Positions 54,799 through 64,000 of a DNA stretch of 64,000 nt are shown here, in pieces (position 1 is the first letter of the stretch; every line of letters begins with the position of its first letter). The notes beneath the pieces are model-generated. The model saw only the letters and a program-made list of their open reading frames with translations. It did not search any database and was not told the DNA's origin. The stretch is from the NCBI RefSeq assembly GCF_014652695.1, contig NZ_BMZH01000004.1, forward strand, positions 1 through 64,000. Reading direction: 5' to 3'. The stretch is from Algimonas arctica (lineage in GTDB: Bacteria > Pseudomonadota > Alphaproteobacteria > Caulobacterales > Maricaulaceae). The translations under genes were made by a program, and so were the position numbers.

Positions 54799-55633
54799 CT
54801 TTGGGGAGCCCTACCAAAAATAGGCCATGCTCATCCGCCAAGCGGACAGTCTCTGCGCGCTCAATCACAAAGGCCTCGCCCGCGTCCGCGATGATTCCGG
54901 CCAACCCGGCTGCTGCAGCCAGCTCGACCGTCTTCGGACCAATCGTCGGTAGATCAACACGGCGATCCTGTCCTGACTTCAGCCGTTTTGCCAAGACACC
55001 GGCGCGGGATACAGCGTCGCCTCTGAGCGCCGAAGGTAACTGTGCGACCCGCTCTAGCATCGCGTCAGTCCCTTCTTGGGCTTCAACCGCGAGAACAACG
55101 CCGTTCACAACCACGGCGCCTTGGCCAATGTCTTTCTCGCCAATCAACTGCGCGACTTCCATAGCGCGTTGCGCGTCTGCGCGTTGGTCAGCGGATATCG
55201 AATGCAGGCCTGCAGGTCCGGCGGCTAAAAGCAGAGATTGGCAGAGTGTTTGGGCAGAAACAATTTCAAACCCACGCGTCTCAAAAATGCCCATCACGTG
55301 ACGCATCAACGCATCATCACCCTCTTTCGCCGCCTTCAATGTGCCCGGCAAATAGCGCATGGCACTCAGGTCAGGTTTGAAATTAGAGAAATCCGGACGT
55401 CCCACGTGCCCGGCCAAACAGACGTGGGTCACGCCTGCTTTCTCCATTGTTTTCAGAACCTTACCAAATTTAGCTAAAGGGAATCGCATCGCCCCTTCAA
55501 ATTGACCCGCTGGGCAATCCGGATCAATTTCAATCACGGTCAAACGGTCGCCCGATTCTATGACAGACTTGGCAACGTTTACGGGTAAATCTAGGCCGCC
55601 AGCGATCAAGCCAATGTGGCGCGGAATGCCCAC
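54791..55633 (-). CDS. lpxI: UDP-2,3-diacylglucosamine pyrophosphatase LpxI
   Basis: A 280-residue LpxI (DUF1009) protein: GLIAGGLDLPVNVAKSV at the N terminus, a CLAGHVGRPDFSNF segment and a C-terminal domain with RRVDLPTIGPKTVELAAAAGLAGI. It forms lipid X, replacing LpxH, as is usual in alphaproteobacteria. It lies 2 bases after lpxA and overlaps lpxB. Confidence 0.93.
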   Translation of the reverse strand: MGIPRHIGLIAGGLDLPVNVAKSVIESGDRLTVIEIDPDCPAGQFEGAMRFPLAKFGKVLKTMEKAGVTHVCLAGHVGRPDFSNFKPDLSAMRYLPGTLKAAKEGDDALMRHVMGIFETRGFEIVSAQTLCQSLLLAAGPAGLHSISADQRADAQRAMEVAQLIGEKDIGQGAVVVNGVVLAVEAQEGTDAMLERVAQLPSALRGDAVSRAGVLAKRLKSGQDRRVDLPTIGPKTVELAAAAGLAGIIADAGEAFVIERAETVRLADEHGLFLVGLPKGG

Positions 55634-55635
55634 GG

Positions 55636-56439
55636 TTAGCGCCGCATGTCCGGCAATGTCAGATTCCGACCATTACTTCTCGACTGAATAAAGTCGATGA
55701 TTTCCATGACTAAAACTTCTTCGGCGTACAGCCGGGTAGCATCCTCGATCCGTTCTGCGAGCGTCCCTTCATAGGCGAAGAGCTGTCTATAAGCCGCACG
55801 AAGCCTGTGTATTTGCACACGATCAAATCCGCGCCGTTTTAACCCAACAACATTGAGCCCCTGTAAGTGAGCGGCATTGCCCATAACGAGGCCATAAGGA
55901 ATGACATCATTCGTCACTAAAGCCATCCCGGCAATAAACGCATAATCACCAATGCGCGTATGTTGATGGACAGCGCTTACACCGCCCAAGGTCACATAAT
56001 TACCGATTGAGACATTCCCGCCAACTTGCGCATAGTTTGATAGCGTCACATGGTGTCCGACTTGGCATTCATGCGCGATATGAGAGCCGACCATCAGATA
56101 ACAATCAGTACCGAGGCGGGTAATCGGTTTACCAACATCCGTTCCGGGGTGGATGTTGACCATTTCGCGAAAGACGCAACGATCACCAATTTCGATTCCG
56201 ACGTTGTCTCCACCTTTATGTTTAAAGTCTTGTGGCGGGAAACCCATCGAAACTTGCGGGAAAAGCTGGCAATCCGCTCCGATTTTCGTGTTCCCATCCA
56301 ATGTCACGTGGCTAACAAGCCGGGTTCGTGCCCCCAAGGAAACATGCGGGCCCACGATGCAGAACGGGCCAATCTCGACCCCGTCCCCGAGTTGGGCAGC
56401 GGGATCCACAATGGCGGTCGGATGGACTGTGATGCTCAT
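55636..56439 (-). CDS. lpxA: UDP-N-acetylglucosamine acyltransferase
   Basis: A 267-residue left-handed beta-helix acyltransferase with hexapeptide repeats (IVDPAAQLGDGVEIGPFCIVG onward, first 20 shown partly as VDPAAQLGDGVEIGPF), the catalytic-loop His in SHIAHECQVG and the C-terminal helical domain from LKRRGFD. It performs the first step of lipid A. It follows fabZ by 3 bases. Confidence 0.95.
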   Translation of the reverse strand: MSITVHPTAIVDPAAQLGDGVEIGPFCIVGPHVSLGARTRLVSHVTLDGNTKIGADCQLFPQVSMGFPPQDFKHKGGDNVGIEIGDRCVFREMVNIHPGTDVGKPITRLGTDCYLMVGSHIAHECQVGHHVTLSNYAQVGGNVSIGNYVTLGGVSAVHQHTRIGDYAFIAGMALVTNDVIPYGLVMGNAAHLQGLNVVGLKRRGFDRVQIHRLRAAYRQLFAYEGTLAERIEDATRLYAEEVLVMEIIDFIQSRSNGRNLTLPDMRR

Positions 56440-56442
56440 GAA

Positions 56443-56892
56443 CTAGCTGTCAAATGTCAGAGGGCTGGCCAGAAACTCGACGGTTAAGGCTCGCGCCCCG
56501 TTACAAACTGCCATGCCTTTGAACCGGTAAATATTACGACGCACGTCAAGCAATTCGGCGTGAAGATCAAGTGTGTCGCCAGGAACAATTGGTAAGCGAA
56601 AGCGGGCCTTGTCGATACCCGTGAAAGCGAGAAAGTCACCTTTGGTGACCATTTCCCCCAATACACCGATCAATGCGCCCGTTTGAGCCACCATTTCGAT
56701 CATCAGAACACCCGGTAGAATAGGACGATCCGGGAAATGTCCTCGAAAAACATCCCATTCCGGCGATACGTCAACCTGCGCATGTGTCGATTTACCGTCA
56801 AAAGAGAGAACCCGGTCCACCAGTAAAGCGGGCGGCGCGTGTGGCAGCAAAGCTGAAACCGCGTCACGCCCAAGAGGAAATTTATAGTTCAT
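56443..56892 (-). CDS. fabZ: 3-hydroxyacyl-ACP dehydratase FabZ
   Basis: A 149-residue hotdog-fold dehydratase: [20 protein letters not shown], active His in [13 protein letters not shown] and Glu in [10 protein letters not shown]. The ATG at 56892 overlaps the lpxD stop (ATGA); the longer frame is inside lpxD. It stands in the canonical lpxD-fabZ-lpxA order, supplying and competing for hydroxyacyl-ACP. Confidence 0.95.
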   Translation of the reverse strand: MNYKFPLGRDAVSALLPHAPPALLVDRVLSFDGKSTHAQVDVSPEWDVFRGHFPDRPILPGVLMIEMVAQTGALIGVLGEMVTKGDFLAFTGIDKARFRLPIVPGDTLDLHAELLDVRRNIYRFKGMAVCNGARALTVEFLASPLTFDS

Positions 56893-57821
56893 TTCTTTAT
56901 GGCCCGTTTTGCTTGGGCAACAATACGCATATGATCGCGAATAGGCATAGCAGGAATTCCCGACCATGTTTCCCCGGCAGGGACATCGTGCATAACGCCT
57001 GCAAAAGCCGCCAAGCGCGCACCCGCGCCGACAGTGATATGATCGGCTAGACCCGCACTACCACCCATCATAACGCCTTCGCCAATGTGACAGGATCCGG
57101 ACAGCCCAACTCGTCCCGCTAAAATACATCCGCGTTCTAAAACGCAATTATGCGCAATTTGAACGAGGTTATCGATCTGGCAATCATTAGAAATTTTCGT
57201 GTCCCCGAGCTGACCACGGTCAACACAAACATTGGATCCAATTCGGACACGTTCGCCAATAATGACGCGGCCTACGTGCGGAACAGGAAGAACTGAACCT
57301 GCGGGACCTATGGCAACACCAAAACCACTCCCACCGATAACCGTACATGCCCCAATCGTCGTATCTTTCCCAATGATAGCGTTCATGATGACCGAATTAG
57401 GTCCGATTTTTACACCGTCCGCAATTGAAACGCCGGGGCCAATATGAACACTCGAGTGAATATCCGCCGTGGGCGCAATATCTGTCTGCGTCACAGACGG
57501 TTGCACAAGGAGGTCCGTCGCGCGCGCAAGCTGGTATTTAGGCGCCTTACACAAGATGGGAATAATATGTCGTGCCGAGACCTGTTCAGCCAAATTTGGA
57601 GGCACAAAACAGGCTGAGGCGTTAGCAGTTTCCAATGCCGCAACGTGACGTTTGCTCTCAAGAAAGCACACATCCCCGGGCTGGGACCCTGCCAATGGGG
57701 CGGGTTGGCAAATAAGTGTGTCAGCGAAACTGCCCTCTGGCGCAGCCAGATCGAGACGCGCACAGAGCTCCGCCACAGAGAGTCCGCCGTCACGCAGAGT
57801 ATAGAAGCGTGGGTCAATCAT
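56889..57821 (-). CDS. lpxD: UDP-3-O-acylglucosamine N-acyltransferase
   Basis: A 310-residue acyltransferase with an N-terminal uridine-binding domain ([18 protein letters not shown]), hexapeptide repeats ([30 protein letters not shown]) and the catalytic His in [10 protein letters not shown]. It is somewhat shorter than the E. coli protein but complete. The ATG at 57821 is used; the frame upstream lacks homology. Confidence 0.94.
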   Translation of the reverse strand: MIDPRFYTLRDGGLSVAELCARLDLAAPEGSFADTLICQPAPLAGSQPGDVCFLESKRHVAALETANASACFVPPNLAEQVSARHIIPILCKAPKYQLARATDLLVQPSVTQTDIAPTADIHSSVHIGPGVSIADGVKIGPNSVIMNAIIGKDTTIGACTVIGGSGFGVAIGPAGSVLPVPHVGRVIIGERVRIGSNVCVDRGQLGDTKISNDCQIDNLVQIAHNCVLERGCILAGRVGLSGSCHIGEGVMMGGSAGLADHITVGAGARLAAFAGVMHDVPAGETWSGIPAMPIRDHMRIVAQAKRAIKK

Positions 57822-57894
57822 AACAATTAGATAAGGGGCGGTCCCCCGCCCCTCCAAAACACGTCCCGTGTCATCAAGTAACGTAAGCTAGCAA

Positions 57895-58485
57895 TTAGCC
57901 CGGCTGACGCGGAAGCTTTTCACGTGTGACGGGCACAGTTTTCATCTCAGCGTTAAGCCGTGTCAGAACATCTGTCGTAATATCCGCAGGAGCGCCAAAA
58001 ATAACATTGGCACGATCAAGCACGATGTCGGCGTTGCGTTCTTCAACCATTTTCTTGATAATTGAGGACACTTTCGCATCAACGAGTTGAACCGCTTTCA
58101 ACTTAGCAATTTGCAGCTCACGCTGTGCAATCGCGGCGTCCTGCTGTAGTTTTTGTTCGTCTTTTTGTTGCAATTGCAGCTGGGAGACAAGCGTAGCATC
58201 GCCCGCGATTTGCTCGCGTGTTTTGCCATCCATCAGGGTCATAAGGCTTTTACCGCGAGTTTGCAGCGGAGCACCTTGCGCTTCAAGCTGTGATTTAGTC
58301 GTTGTCGCCAAGGATGCGATCTGGCGTTCAATATGCTGACCGACTTGGCTTTCTGTATAAACTCTGGCCGTATCAACGACCAGGACGGTGCTTTGAGCAA
58401 AAGCTCCGGCGCTTGCGATGAGGGCTAAAGCCCCGCCTGCAGCAGCTTTGAGCGCCGAGCGGCGTAAAGTTTTAAAAGTAGACAT
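57895..58485 (-). CDS. OmpH/Skp family periplasmic chaperone
   Basis: A 196-residue protein with a signal peptide (AAAGGALALIASAGAFAQ), then VLVVDTARVYTESQVG and a long Gln/Lys-rich helical region (about 55-140), the coiled tentacles of Skp. It carries unfolded outer-membrane proteins to BamA, its upstream neighbour. GAGG lies 7 bases before the ATG at 58485. The spacing to bamA is minimal: the bamA stop touches this ribosome binding site. Confidence 0.87.
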   Translation of the reverse strand: MSTFKTLRRSALKAAAGGALALIASAGAFAQSTVLVVDTARVYTESQVGQHIERQIASLATTTKSQLEAQGAPLQTRGKSLMTLMDGKTREQIAGDATLVSQLQLQQKDEQKLQQDAAIAQRELQIAKLKAVQLVDAKVSSIIKKMVEERNADIVLDRANVIFGAPADITTDVLTRLNAEMKTVPVTREKLPRQPG

Positions 58486-58486
58486 T

Positions 58487-61039
58487 CTAGAACCTCGTAC
58501 GAGTAGTAAACTGGAACGACTGTCTGTCGTCAAAAGATTGTTTCACAAGCGGCTTCGCAAAATCGAAGCGGATCGGTCCGAAAGGACTTTCCCAAAATAT
58601 ACTGGCCCCGGCCGTGACGCGCGGTGAAAGCGAATCAACTGTCCTCTGACAAATCACACCCGACGCAGTAACCCCGTCACAACTGGCACCTGATTGAAGA
58701 CCGGACGTGCCCGGATCGACAATAATATTATACTGGAAATCTTCATCCAGCAGGCCAACTGTCCCAGCTTCAACGAAGAGTGACCCAAGAAGCTGTGGGA
58801 GGCCAACAGGGAAACTCACCTCAGCCGCAGCGAGCGCAAACAAATTGCCCCCGAGCGCTTGTTGACGACCATCAACGCCGCCGCTCGCTGTCGGTATCAA
58901 TGTTGATCCCGTTTCGGCGACAAAGTTCACAACGCGCGGACCAATACCGGCATTATCAAACCCGCGAAAATCTTGGTTGCCTTTAAAGTAGCGATCATTG
59001 ACCTGAACCGGATCACCGCTCCAGCCGCGAATATAACCACCAGACAGGCCAGCCGTCGCGATAACGCCTGGGAACAAGCCCTTATAGTAATTGCCCCGAA
59101 CGTCTGTGCGCAGATAACGAACGTCGCCACCAACACCGGCGACATCTTGGCTAAACCGAAAATCAAATCCACCTGTCGGTGTGATCGGATCATTTCGGCG
59201 GTCCCACCCAAACGTGTATCCGACAATGGAGGATAAGCGACCACCGACCTGCTGACAAAGCGATAGGAGTTGGGTATTTTGCGCAGACAAACTGTTATTT
59301 AGCGAGCTTGCGAGAACAGCATCACATTCGTTCTCTTGCGGAAACTCAATCGATTCAGATCGTAAAGAGTACCGCGTCGAGAGGCTCGTGTTTTGTGTCA
59401 GTGGGAACGCAAGTCCGATTTGTCCACCCGTACGGGTCGATCGGAAACCCGCTTCCTCAAGGAAGTCGATCACGACATCGAACAGCTCGACACTGCCGGC
59501 GAGATTTCGACCCAAGAAACGCGGCTCTGTAAATCGTGCGTCAATTTCTCGTCGGTTAGACGAGGCTCGGATCACGAAGCGCAGTAACTGGCCACGTCCC
59601 CGTAAATTTCGCTGCGTAATCGACAGATCGACAAGGAAGGCATCCGCAGACGAGAAACCTGCAGAGAAGGAGAGCTCCCCTGTCGGTTGCTCTTTAACGC
59701 GGACTTCGACAACGGCCCGATCGGGAGACGACCCTTGCGTTTCGACAATTTCGACATCTTCGAAAAAGCGGAGCGCTCTGACCCGATTGCGCGAACGGTC
59801 TAACAAAATTCGGTTGAACGCATCGCCTTCGACGAGTTCTAACTCCCGGCGAATAACATAATCGAGTGTCGTCGTATTCCCAACGATATCAATCTTCTCG
59901 ATATAAACGCGGGGGCCCTCAACGACATTGAAAACGAGGTCAACGGTCTTAGTTTCCCGATCCAATCGAAGGTCTTGTTGGATATCGACGAATGCATAGC
60001 CACTGGTACCAGCCGCAAAATTCAAATTATCGATGGCGGTTTCAATTTGTGAGGAATTAAAGACCTCACCTTCTTGAATATTGACCAGTCGCTTGAGGAA
60101 ATTCTTATTGAGGGCTTCCAACTCTGTTTCGACCGAAATGTCGCCCCAGCGGTATTCGCCGCCTTCATCAAGCGTAAAGGTGACATAAAAGTTTTCTTGA
60201 TCTGGTGTCAGTTCAGCCACAGCGGAGACAACACGGAAATCGGCAAAACCGCGATTTGTGTAGAATGTACGCAACTGTTCACGGTCAAACTCAAGGCGAC
60301 CCGGATCGTAGTTGTCGTTCGAACTGAAGAATTTCCACCAGATTGATTCTGTCGTTGCAATCTCTTTGCGTAATTTACGATCTGAATACTCGGCATTCCC
60401 AATGAAATTGATGCGTTTGATGCCCGTGACAGGACCTTCTGAGATTTCAAAAATCAGATCGACGCGGTTTTGCGGCTGTTCAACGACTTTCGGTTCAACT
60501 GTCGCCCCAAAACGACCCGACTGGCGGTAAAGCTCGATAATACGCTGAACGTCTTCTTGTACTTGTGCGCGGGTGAAGAGAGAGCGTGGCTCCGCGCTAA
60601 TTTCATCATTGATCTTATCGGTTTTGAGCGACTTATTGCCCTCAAAGATAACCCGGTTGATGATCGGGTTTTCAATCACTTGGATCAGGACGTTGCCGTC
60701 ACGCGGGTCAATAACAACATCAGCGAATAAGCCCGTCGCATAAAGTGTCTTCAGCGATAGATCGATCCGATCCTCTGAATAAGGATCACCCGGCGCGAAC
60801 AGCAAATAAGACGCGACTGTATTGGCTTCGACGCGCTGATTACCAACAACTTGGATCGTGCGAATGCGTGAGGGCGTCTGAAAAGCCGCCGCTGCAGCGG
60901 CACTGTCAGGGATCGGTGTTTGTTGTGCAAGAGTTGTCGCTGGTAACAGCAAGCATAACAACGTCATCGCCAATGAGAGGCAAATTACAGCCTGCGCATT
61001 CGACAGACGCTGTTCTATCCATGTGTGGAGAGATCGCAT
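58487..61039 (-). CDS. bamA: outer membrane protein assembly factor BamA
   Basis: An 850-residue protein with a signal peptide (AMTLLCLLLPATTLAQ), five POTRA domains (about 40-440; IRTIQVVGNQRVEANTV starts the first) and a C-terminal 16-strand barrel, including the conserved VRGF-type loop FRGFDNAGIGPR and C-terminal FTTRTRF. It inserts beta-barrel proteins in the outer membrane. It is located between rseP and ompH, the usual place. Confidence 0.96.
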   Translation of the reverse strand: MRSLHTWIEQRLSNAQAVICLSLAMTLLCLLLPATTLAQQTPIPDSAAAAAAFQTPSRIRTIQVVGNQRVEANTVASYLLFAPGDPYSEDRIDLSLKTLYATGLFADVVIDPRDGNVLIQVIENPIINRVIFEGNKSLKTDKINDEISAEPRSLFTRAQVQEDVQRIIELYRQSGRFGATVEPKVVEQPQNRVDLIFEISEGPVTGIKRINFIGNAEYSDRKLRKEIATTESIWWKFFSSNDNYDPGRLEFDREQLRTFYTNRGFADFRVVSAVAELTPDQENFYVTFTLDEGGEYRWGDISVETELEALNKNFLKRLVNIQEGEVFNSSQIETAIDNLNFAAGTSGYAFVDIQQDLRLDRETKTVDLVFNVVEGPRVYIEKIDIVGNTTTLDYVIRRELELVEGDAFNRILLDRSRNRVRALRFFEDVEIVETQGSSPDRAVVEVRVKEQPTGELSFSAGFSSADAFLVDLSITQRNLRGRGQLLRFVIRASSNRREIDARFTEPRFLGRNLAGSVELFDVVIDFLEEAGFRSTRTGGQIGLAFPLTQNTSLSTRYSLRSESIEFPQENECDAVLASSLNNSLSAQNTQLLSLCQQVGGRLSSIVGYTFGWDRRNDPITPTGGFDFRFSQDVAGVGGDVRYLRTDVRGNYYKGLFPGVIATAGLSGGYIRGWSGDPVQVNDRYFKGNQDFRGFDNAGIGPRVVNFVAETGSTLIPTASGGVDGRQQALGGNLFALAAAEVSFPVGLPQLLGSLFVEAGTVGLLDEDFQYNIIVDPGTSGLQSGASCDGVTASGVICQRTVDSLSPRVTAGASIFWESPFGPIRFDFAKPLVKQSFDDRQSFQFTTRTRF

Positions 61040-61053
61040 TCTTGGCCATCCAG

Positions 61054-62232
61054 TTATGAGATTAGGCTTCCGATGTAGCCAATGTCGTTTATTGTCAGGA
61101 CGACGAATAACCCCAGAAGAATGGCCATTCCGAACCTGAACCCGATTTCCTGCTTCTTCTGGCTCAACGGTTTTCCCGCGACTGCTTCATAAACGTAGAA
61201 GACCAGATGTCCACCGTCGAGCATGGGGATCGGCAGTAAATTAGCGAATCCTAATGCGACGGAAATGCCAGCGCCTAAATTAAGCAGCATAAAAACGAGG
61301 TTTCGTAGCCTTTCGCGGGCTGAACGGTCAGTTTTGACGATATCAACCGTCACTTTACCAGTCATAGCCCCGATGCGTAAAATGGAGCCCAGCTGTTTTC
61401 CGTCTTCTTTGCCGGTGAAAATCCGCCCAATATAGCCACCCGTTGCTGACAGCGTAGTGCCAACCTGTTTCGTGCCAAACATCAGTGCTGTCGCCGGATT
61501 GTAACGACGGGTCTCGAACGCAGCGTCAGGCGATGGGCCGACACCAAGACGTCCGTGAGTCATGCGACCCCCGATAAAATCTTTAGCTTCGACCATACGC
61601 GGCGTCACCGTAAGCTCAACGAGTGTTCCGTTGCGGTCGATCACTGTATCAATCGGGGTGTCACCTCTGAGTTGAATGTGCTGAGCCATTTCGAGCCAAT
61701 CCCTGATCTCTCGACCATCCATCCCAACAACCTTATCATCCACCTGTATGCCGGCCATGGCCGCAGAGCTTCCCGCCTCGACACTACCGATCAAAGCTTC
61801 AGGATGACGCGTCCCTACCCAGAGTACGGCAATGCCAAAGAGGATGGCAGCAAGAATAAAGTTAGCAACAGGGCCAGCCAGCACCACGAGGGCACGCTGC
61901 CAAATTGGACGGAAGTGAAAAATGCCCGAGACATCACCTTGTTCAGAGCGGATCTTGTCCAAGGCTTCGGCATCTGGATTAGACGCGGCCCCTGCATCGC
62001 CTGCAAATTTGACGTATCCGCCCAGCGGAATTTTTGAGATCGCCCAAGTTGTCCCCGACTTGGCGGTGCGCTTCCAAATAGGACGACCAAAGCCAATCGA
62101 AAATCGATCAACCTTTATACCGAACATTCTGGCAACGCTGTAGTGACCTAATTCGTGGAAGAAGATCAGCCCAGAAATAACGGTGAAGAAAACAATGACC
62201 GCAAGAAGGATATAGAGAATGTCTAGAAGCAC
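61054..62232 (-). CDS. rseP: site-2 intramembrane metalloprotease RseP
   Basis: A 392-residue membrane protease. The zinc motif H26-E-L-G-H30 is in the first span, a PDZ domain lies near residues 140-210 (GSSAAMAGIQVDDKVVGMDG), and the second active motif is NLLPIPMLDGGH in a late span. It cleaves anti-sigma factors and signal-peptide remnants. The start is GTG 62232 with AGG 5 bases upstream. Confidence 0.94.
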   Translation of the reverse strand: MLLDILYILLAVIVFFTVISGLIFFHELGHYSVARMFGIKVDRFSIGFGRPIWKRTAKSGTTWAISKIPLGGYVKFAGDAGAASNPDAEALDKIRSEQGDVSGIFHFRPIWQRALVVLAGPVANFILAAILFGIAVLWVGTRHPEALIGSVEAGSSAAMAGIQVDDKVVGMDGREIRDWLEMAQHIQLRGDTPIDTVIDRNGTLVELTVTPRMVEAKDFIGGRMTHGRLGVGPSPDAAFETRRYNPATALMFGTKQVGTTLSATGGYIGRIFTGKEDGKQLGSILRIGAMTGKVTVDIVKTDRSARERLRNLVFMLLNLGAGISVALGFANLLPIPMLDGGHLVFYVYEAVAGKPLSQKKQEIGFRFGMAILLGLFVVLTINDIGYIGSLIS

Positions 62233-62295
62233 TAGGACCTACATGTAACGGCCCGATTCCAGACCTAAGAAGCGATTGCCTGTATTGGTGGGAGC

Positions 62296-63468
62296 TTACA
62301 AGTTTACAATATGGCCATGAGCAGTGTCACGGGCGCGTCGATCCGTGTGAATAACGGCCTGCATATCTTCTGGGGCAGCCCCAAAATCACTCTGGCTTGC
62401 AAATGTATCCATCGCGCGTTCGCACGTATGTGCAATATCGAGAAACCCGATTCGACCCTGCAAGAAAGCCTCAACCGCGACTTCATTAGCCGCGTTCAAG
62501 ACACATGCCGCCTGTCCGCCCGCCTCCAATGCGTCACGCGCCAACCGTAAAGCCGGAAACCGGTCTAAGTCTGGATCAAAGAAAGTCATTTGTCCGACTT
62601 TAGCGAAGTTTAGCTGTTCAACGGGCGTTTCCATCCGCTCTGGCCACGCCAAAGCATAGCCGATTGGGGTGCGCATATCCGGAGAGCCCATCTGCGCGAG
62701 CACCGACCCGTCGAGATATTCCACCATGGAATGAATGATTGATTGTGGGTGAACAACAATATCAATTTCAGACGACGGACGACCGAATAGCCAAGCAGCT
62801 TCAATAAGTTCCAACCCTTTGTTCATCAGTGTCGCAGAATCGATACTGATCTTCGCGCCCATGCTCCAAACCGGATGGGCCAAGGCGTCTTCACGAGACA
62901 CAGTTTTCAAGACAGACAAGGGGGTTTCCCGGAATGGGCCGCCTGACGCAGTTAAAATGAGGCGCCGAACGCCCTCGGGTCGATCTTTATCGAGCACCTG
63001 AAAGATGGCGTTATGCTCTGAGTCCACGGGCAAAAGAGTCGTTCCATGCCTGGAAACTGCGTCCATGAAGGTTTCCCCAGCACAGACGAGGCATTCTTTA
63101 TTCGCGAGAGCAACTGTGTTCCCCTGCCCGACCGCTGCGAGTGTTGGCTCTAATCCGGCTGCGCCGACGATGGCGGCCATCGTGATGTCGGCTGTATGCC
63201 GAGCCAATTCAACGAGCCCTTCGGATCCCGATAAGACTTGGACCGAATGAGAGGCGAGTTTTTCACGAAGGTCTGCTTCGCAAGCCGGATCTGCAATCGC
63301 GACGACTTCAGCTTTAAATTCGATGGCCTGTTGTGCCAACAAATCCACATTTCGGTTGGCGGACAAACCCACAACCTTAAACGCGCCCACAGCCGCACGC
63401 CCGAGCAGGTCAAGCGTGTTGACCCCGATCGAACCCGTCGAACCCAAAATCGTAATAGACCGCGTCAT
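62296..63468 (-). CDS. dxr: 1-deoxy-D-xylulose 5-phosphate reductoisomerase
   Basis: A 390-residue MEP-pathway enzyme: NADPH site ITILGSTGSIGVNTLDL, LPVDSEHNAIFQVL, ASGGPFRETP and MGAKISIDSATLMNKGLELI with the metal ligands Asp/Glu. The ATG at 63468 overlaps the cdsA stop (ATGA), and a GTG four codons earlier is the alternative. Confidence 0.95.
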   Translation of the reverse strand: MTRSITILGSTGSIGVNTLDLLGRAAVGAFKVVGLSANRNVDLLAQQAIEFKAEVVAIADPACEADLREKLASHSVQVLSGSEGLVELARHTADITMAAIVGAAGLEPTLAAVGQGNTVALANKECLVCAGETFMDAVSRHGTTLLPVDSEHNAIFQVLDKDRPEGVRRLILTASGGPFRETPLSVLKTVSREDALAHPVWSMGAKISIDSATLMNKGLELIEAAWLFGRPSSEIDIVVHPQSIIHSMVEYLDGSVLAQMGSPDMRTPIGYALAWPERMETPVEQLNFAKVGQMTFFDPDLDRFPALRLARDALEAGGQAACVLNAANEVAVEAFLQGRIGFLDIAHTCERAMDTFASQSDFGAAPEDMQAVIHTDRRARDTAHGHIVNL

Positions 63469-64000
63469 CCGATCGGCCACCGATCCCCGATAAGCATAAA
63501 GAGAATTGCGCCGCCAACGACAGCCGCCAACAAACTATCCAGTCTGTCGAGAAGACCGCCATGCCCCGGCAGCAAGGTTCCGGTGTCTTTCACACCCAAA
63601 CGCCGCTTGAACATGCTTTCAAGCAAATCCCCAAGAACGGAGAGGACAACTAAGGGCAAAGCCAGAAGAACTGAACCCCAAGCCGGCAATCCGATAAACA
63701 AACCGGCAATAACAGCAATGATACTCGCAAGAATAAGACCTGAAATTGCTCCTGACCATGTTTTGTTCGGCGACAGCTTGGGAGCGAGCTTTGGCCCGCC
63801 AATCGTCGATCCGCCAAAATAGGCACCAACATCAGCGGCAATCACGACCAAAATGATGAAACTAAGTTGAGTGAAACCCCGTGTTGCAAACCCGACCTCA
63901 GCCCCTCGCAATAAGATCATCACGACCGCAGGAAAGATGATGTAAGGCAAGCCAAAGGCCGTCCAGACGGCCCCACCGCGTGATTGACGCTCCGCAACGG
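63465..64000 (-). CDS. cdsA: phosphatidate cytidylyltransferase (C-terminal part, cut by window end)
   Basis: The frame stays open to the right edge of the window, so at least 178 residues of the C-terminal part are present and the N terminus is outside. It has several spans (IIFPAVVMILLRG, ISGLILASIIAVIAGLFIG) and the signature DVGAYFGGSTIGGPKLAPKL followed by SPNKTWSGAISG. It makes CDP-diacylglycerol. It is the first gene visible of the envelope operon and overlaps dxr by ATGA. Confidence 0.93.
   Translation of the reverse strand, partial: VAERQSRGGAVWTAFGLPYIIFPAVVMILLRGAEVGFATRGFTQLSFIILVVIAADVGAYFGGSTIGGPKLAPKLSPNKTWSGAISGLILASIIAVIAGLFIGLPAWGSVLLALPLVVLSVLGDLLESMFKRRLGVKDTGTLLPGHGGLLDRLDSLLAAVVGGAILFMLIGDRWPIG

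Overview
The window looks like a chromosomal segment of a marine alphaproteobacterium. The best fit is the Hyphomonadales/Maricaulales group. Evidence for this is the cdsA-dxr-rseP-bamA-ompH-lpxD-fabZ-lpxA-lpxI-lpxB block, the aroQ-accB-accC and trpGDC-lexA clusters, a GAAC-N7-GAAC direct-repeat SOS box typical of alphaproteobacterial LexA, a DUF2853 protein, a TonB receptor next to a beta-propeller amidohydrolase, and many M28/M1 exopeptidases. Base composition is moderate (not computed). No tRNA, rRNA, CRISPR array or insertion sequence was recognised. The genus assignment is inference.

Region 1 (1-5.0 kb) is the accessory part. Three tandem paralogues share a 30-residue membrane-anchoring N terminus but have divergent C-terminal domains. 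A fourth copy is cut off after about 19 homologous codons. Short upstream sequence elements recur in front of copies 1 and 3, and again just after the broken copy. Next to the break lies a complete tyrosine recombinase gene bracketed by an 11-bp direct repeat, with helically phased short repeats in its promoter region. Region 2 (5.0-9.6 kb) has an orphan hybrid histidine kinase, a YtcJ-like amidohydrolase lipoprotein and yajQ.

Region 3 (9.65-13.65 kb) is a tightly coupled minus-strand operon: SDR, SDR, APH-type kinase, acyl-CoA dehydrogenase, terminator. The kinase plus dehydrogenase pair is the split form of the two domains fused in animal ACAD10/ACAD11 and resembles LvaA/LvaC. Region 4 (13.7-18.1 kb) holds a DUF3667 membrane protein, a phage-like M15 peptidase/holin-like pair without a prophage, and an operon of an OmpA-family protein with a membrane-anchored, histone-H1-like DUF2853 protein.

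Region 5 (18.2-39.4 kb) is metabolic and envelope-related. It contains nitronate monooxygenase, two divergent M28 peptidases, two glycosyltransferases (one GT10 fucosyltransferase-like), an M1 peptidase overlapping a DUF6702 protein, two GSTs, a VOC protein, pirin, Coq4, a DUF985 cupin, rpsU with a possible attenuator in its leader, an alpha/beta hydrolase, a 1058-residue propeller-amidohydrolase and a TonB-dependent receptor.

Region 6 (39.5-64 kb) is housekeeping: pyrG, secG, thiS-thiG, aroQ, accB-accC, trpG-trpD-trpC, lexA, comEC, gltX, gltA, then the lipid A/outer-membrane biogenesis operon on the minus strand, running off the right edge within cdsA. Stop/start overlaps are very common, so translational coupling is a general trait of this genome.
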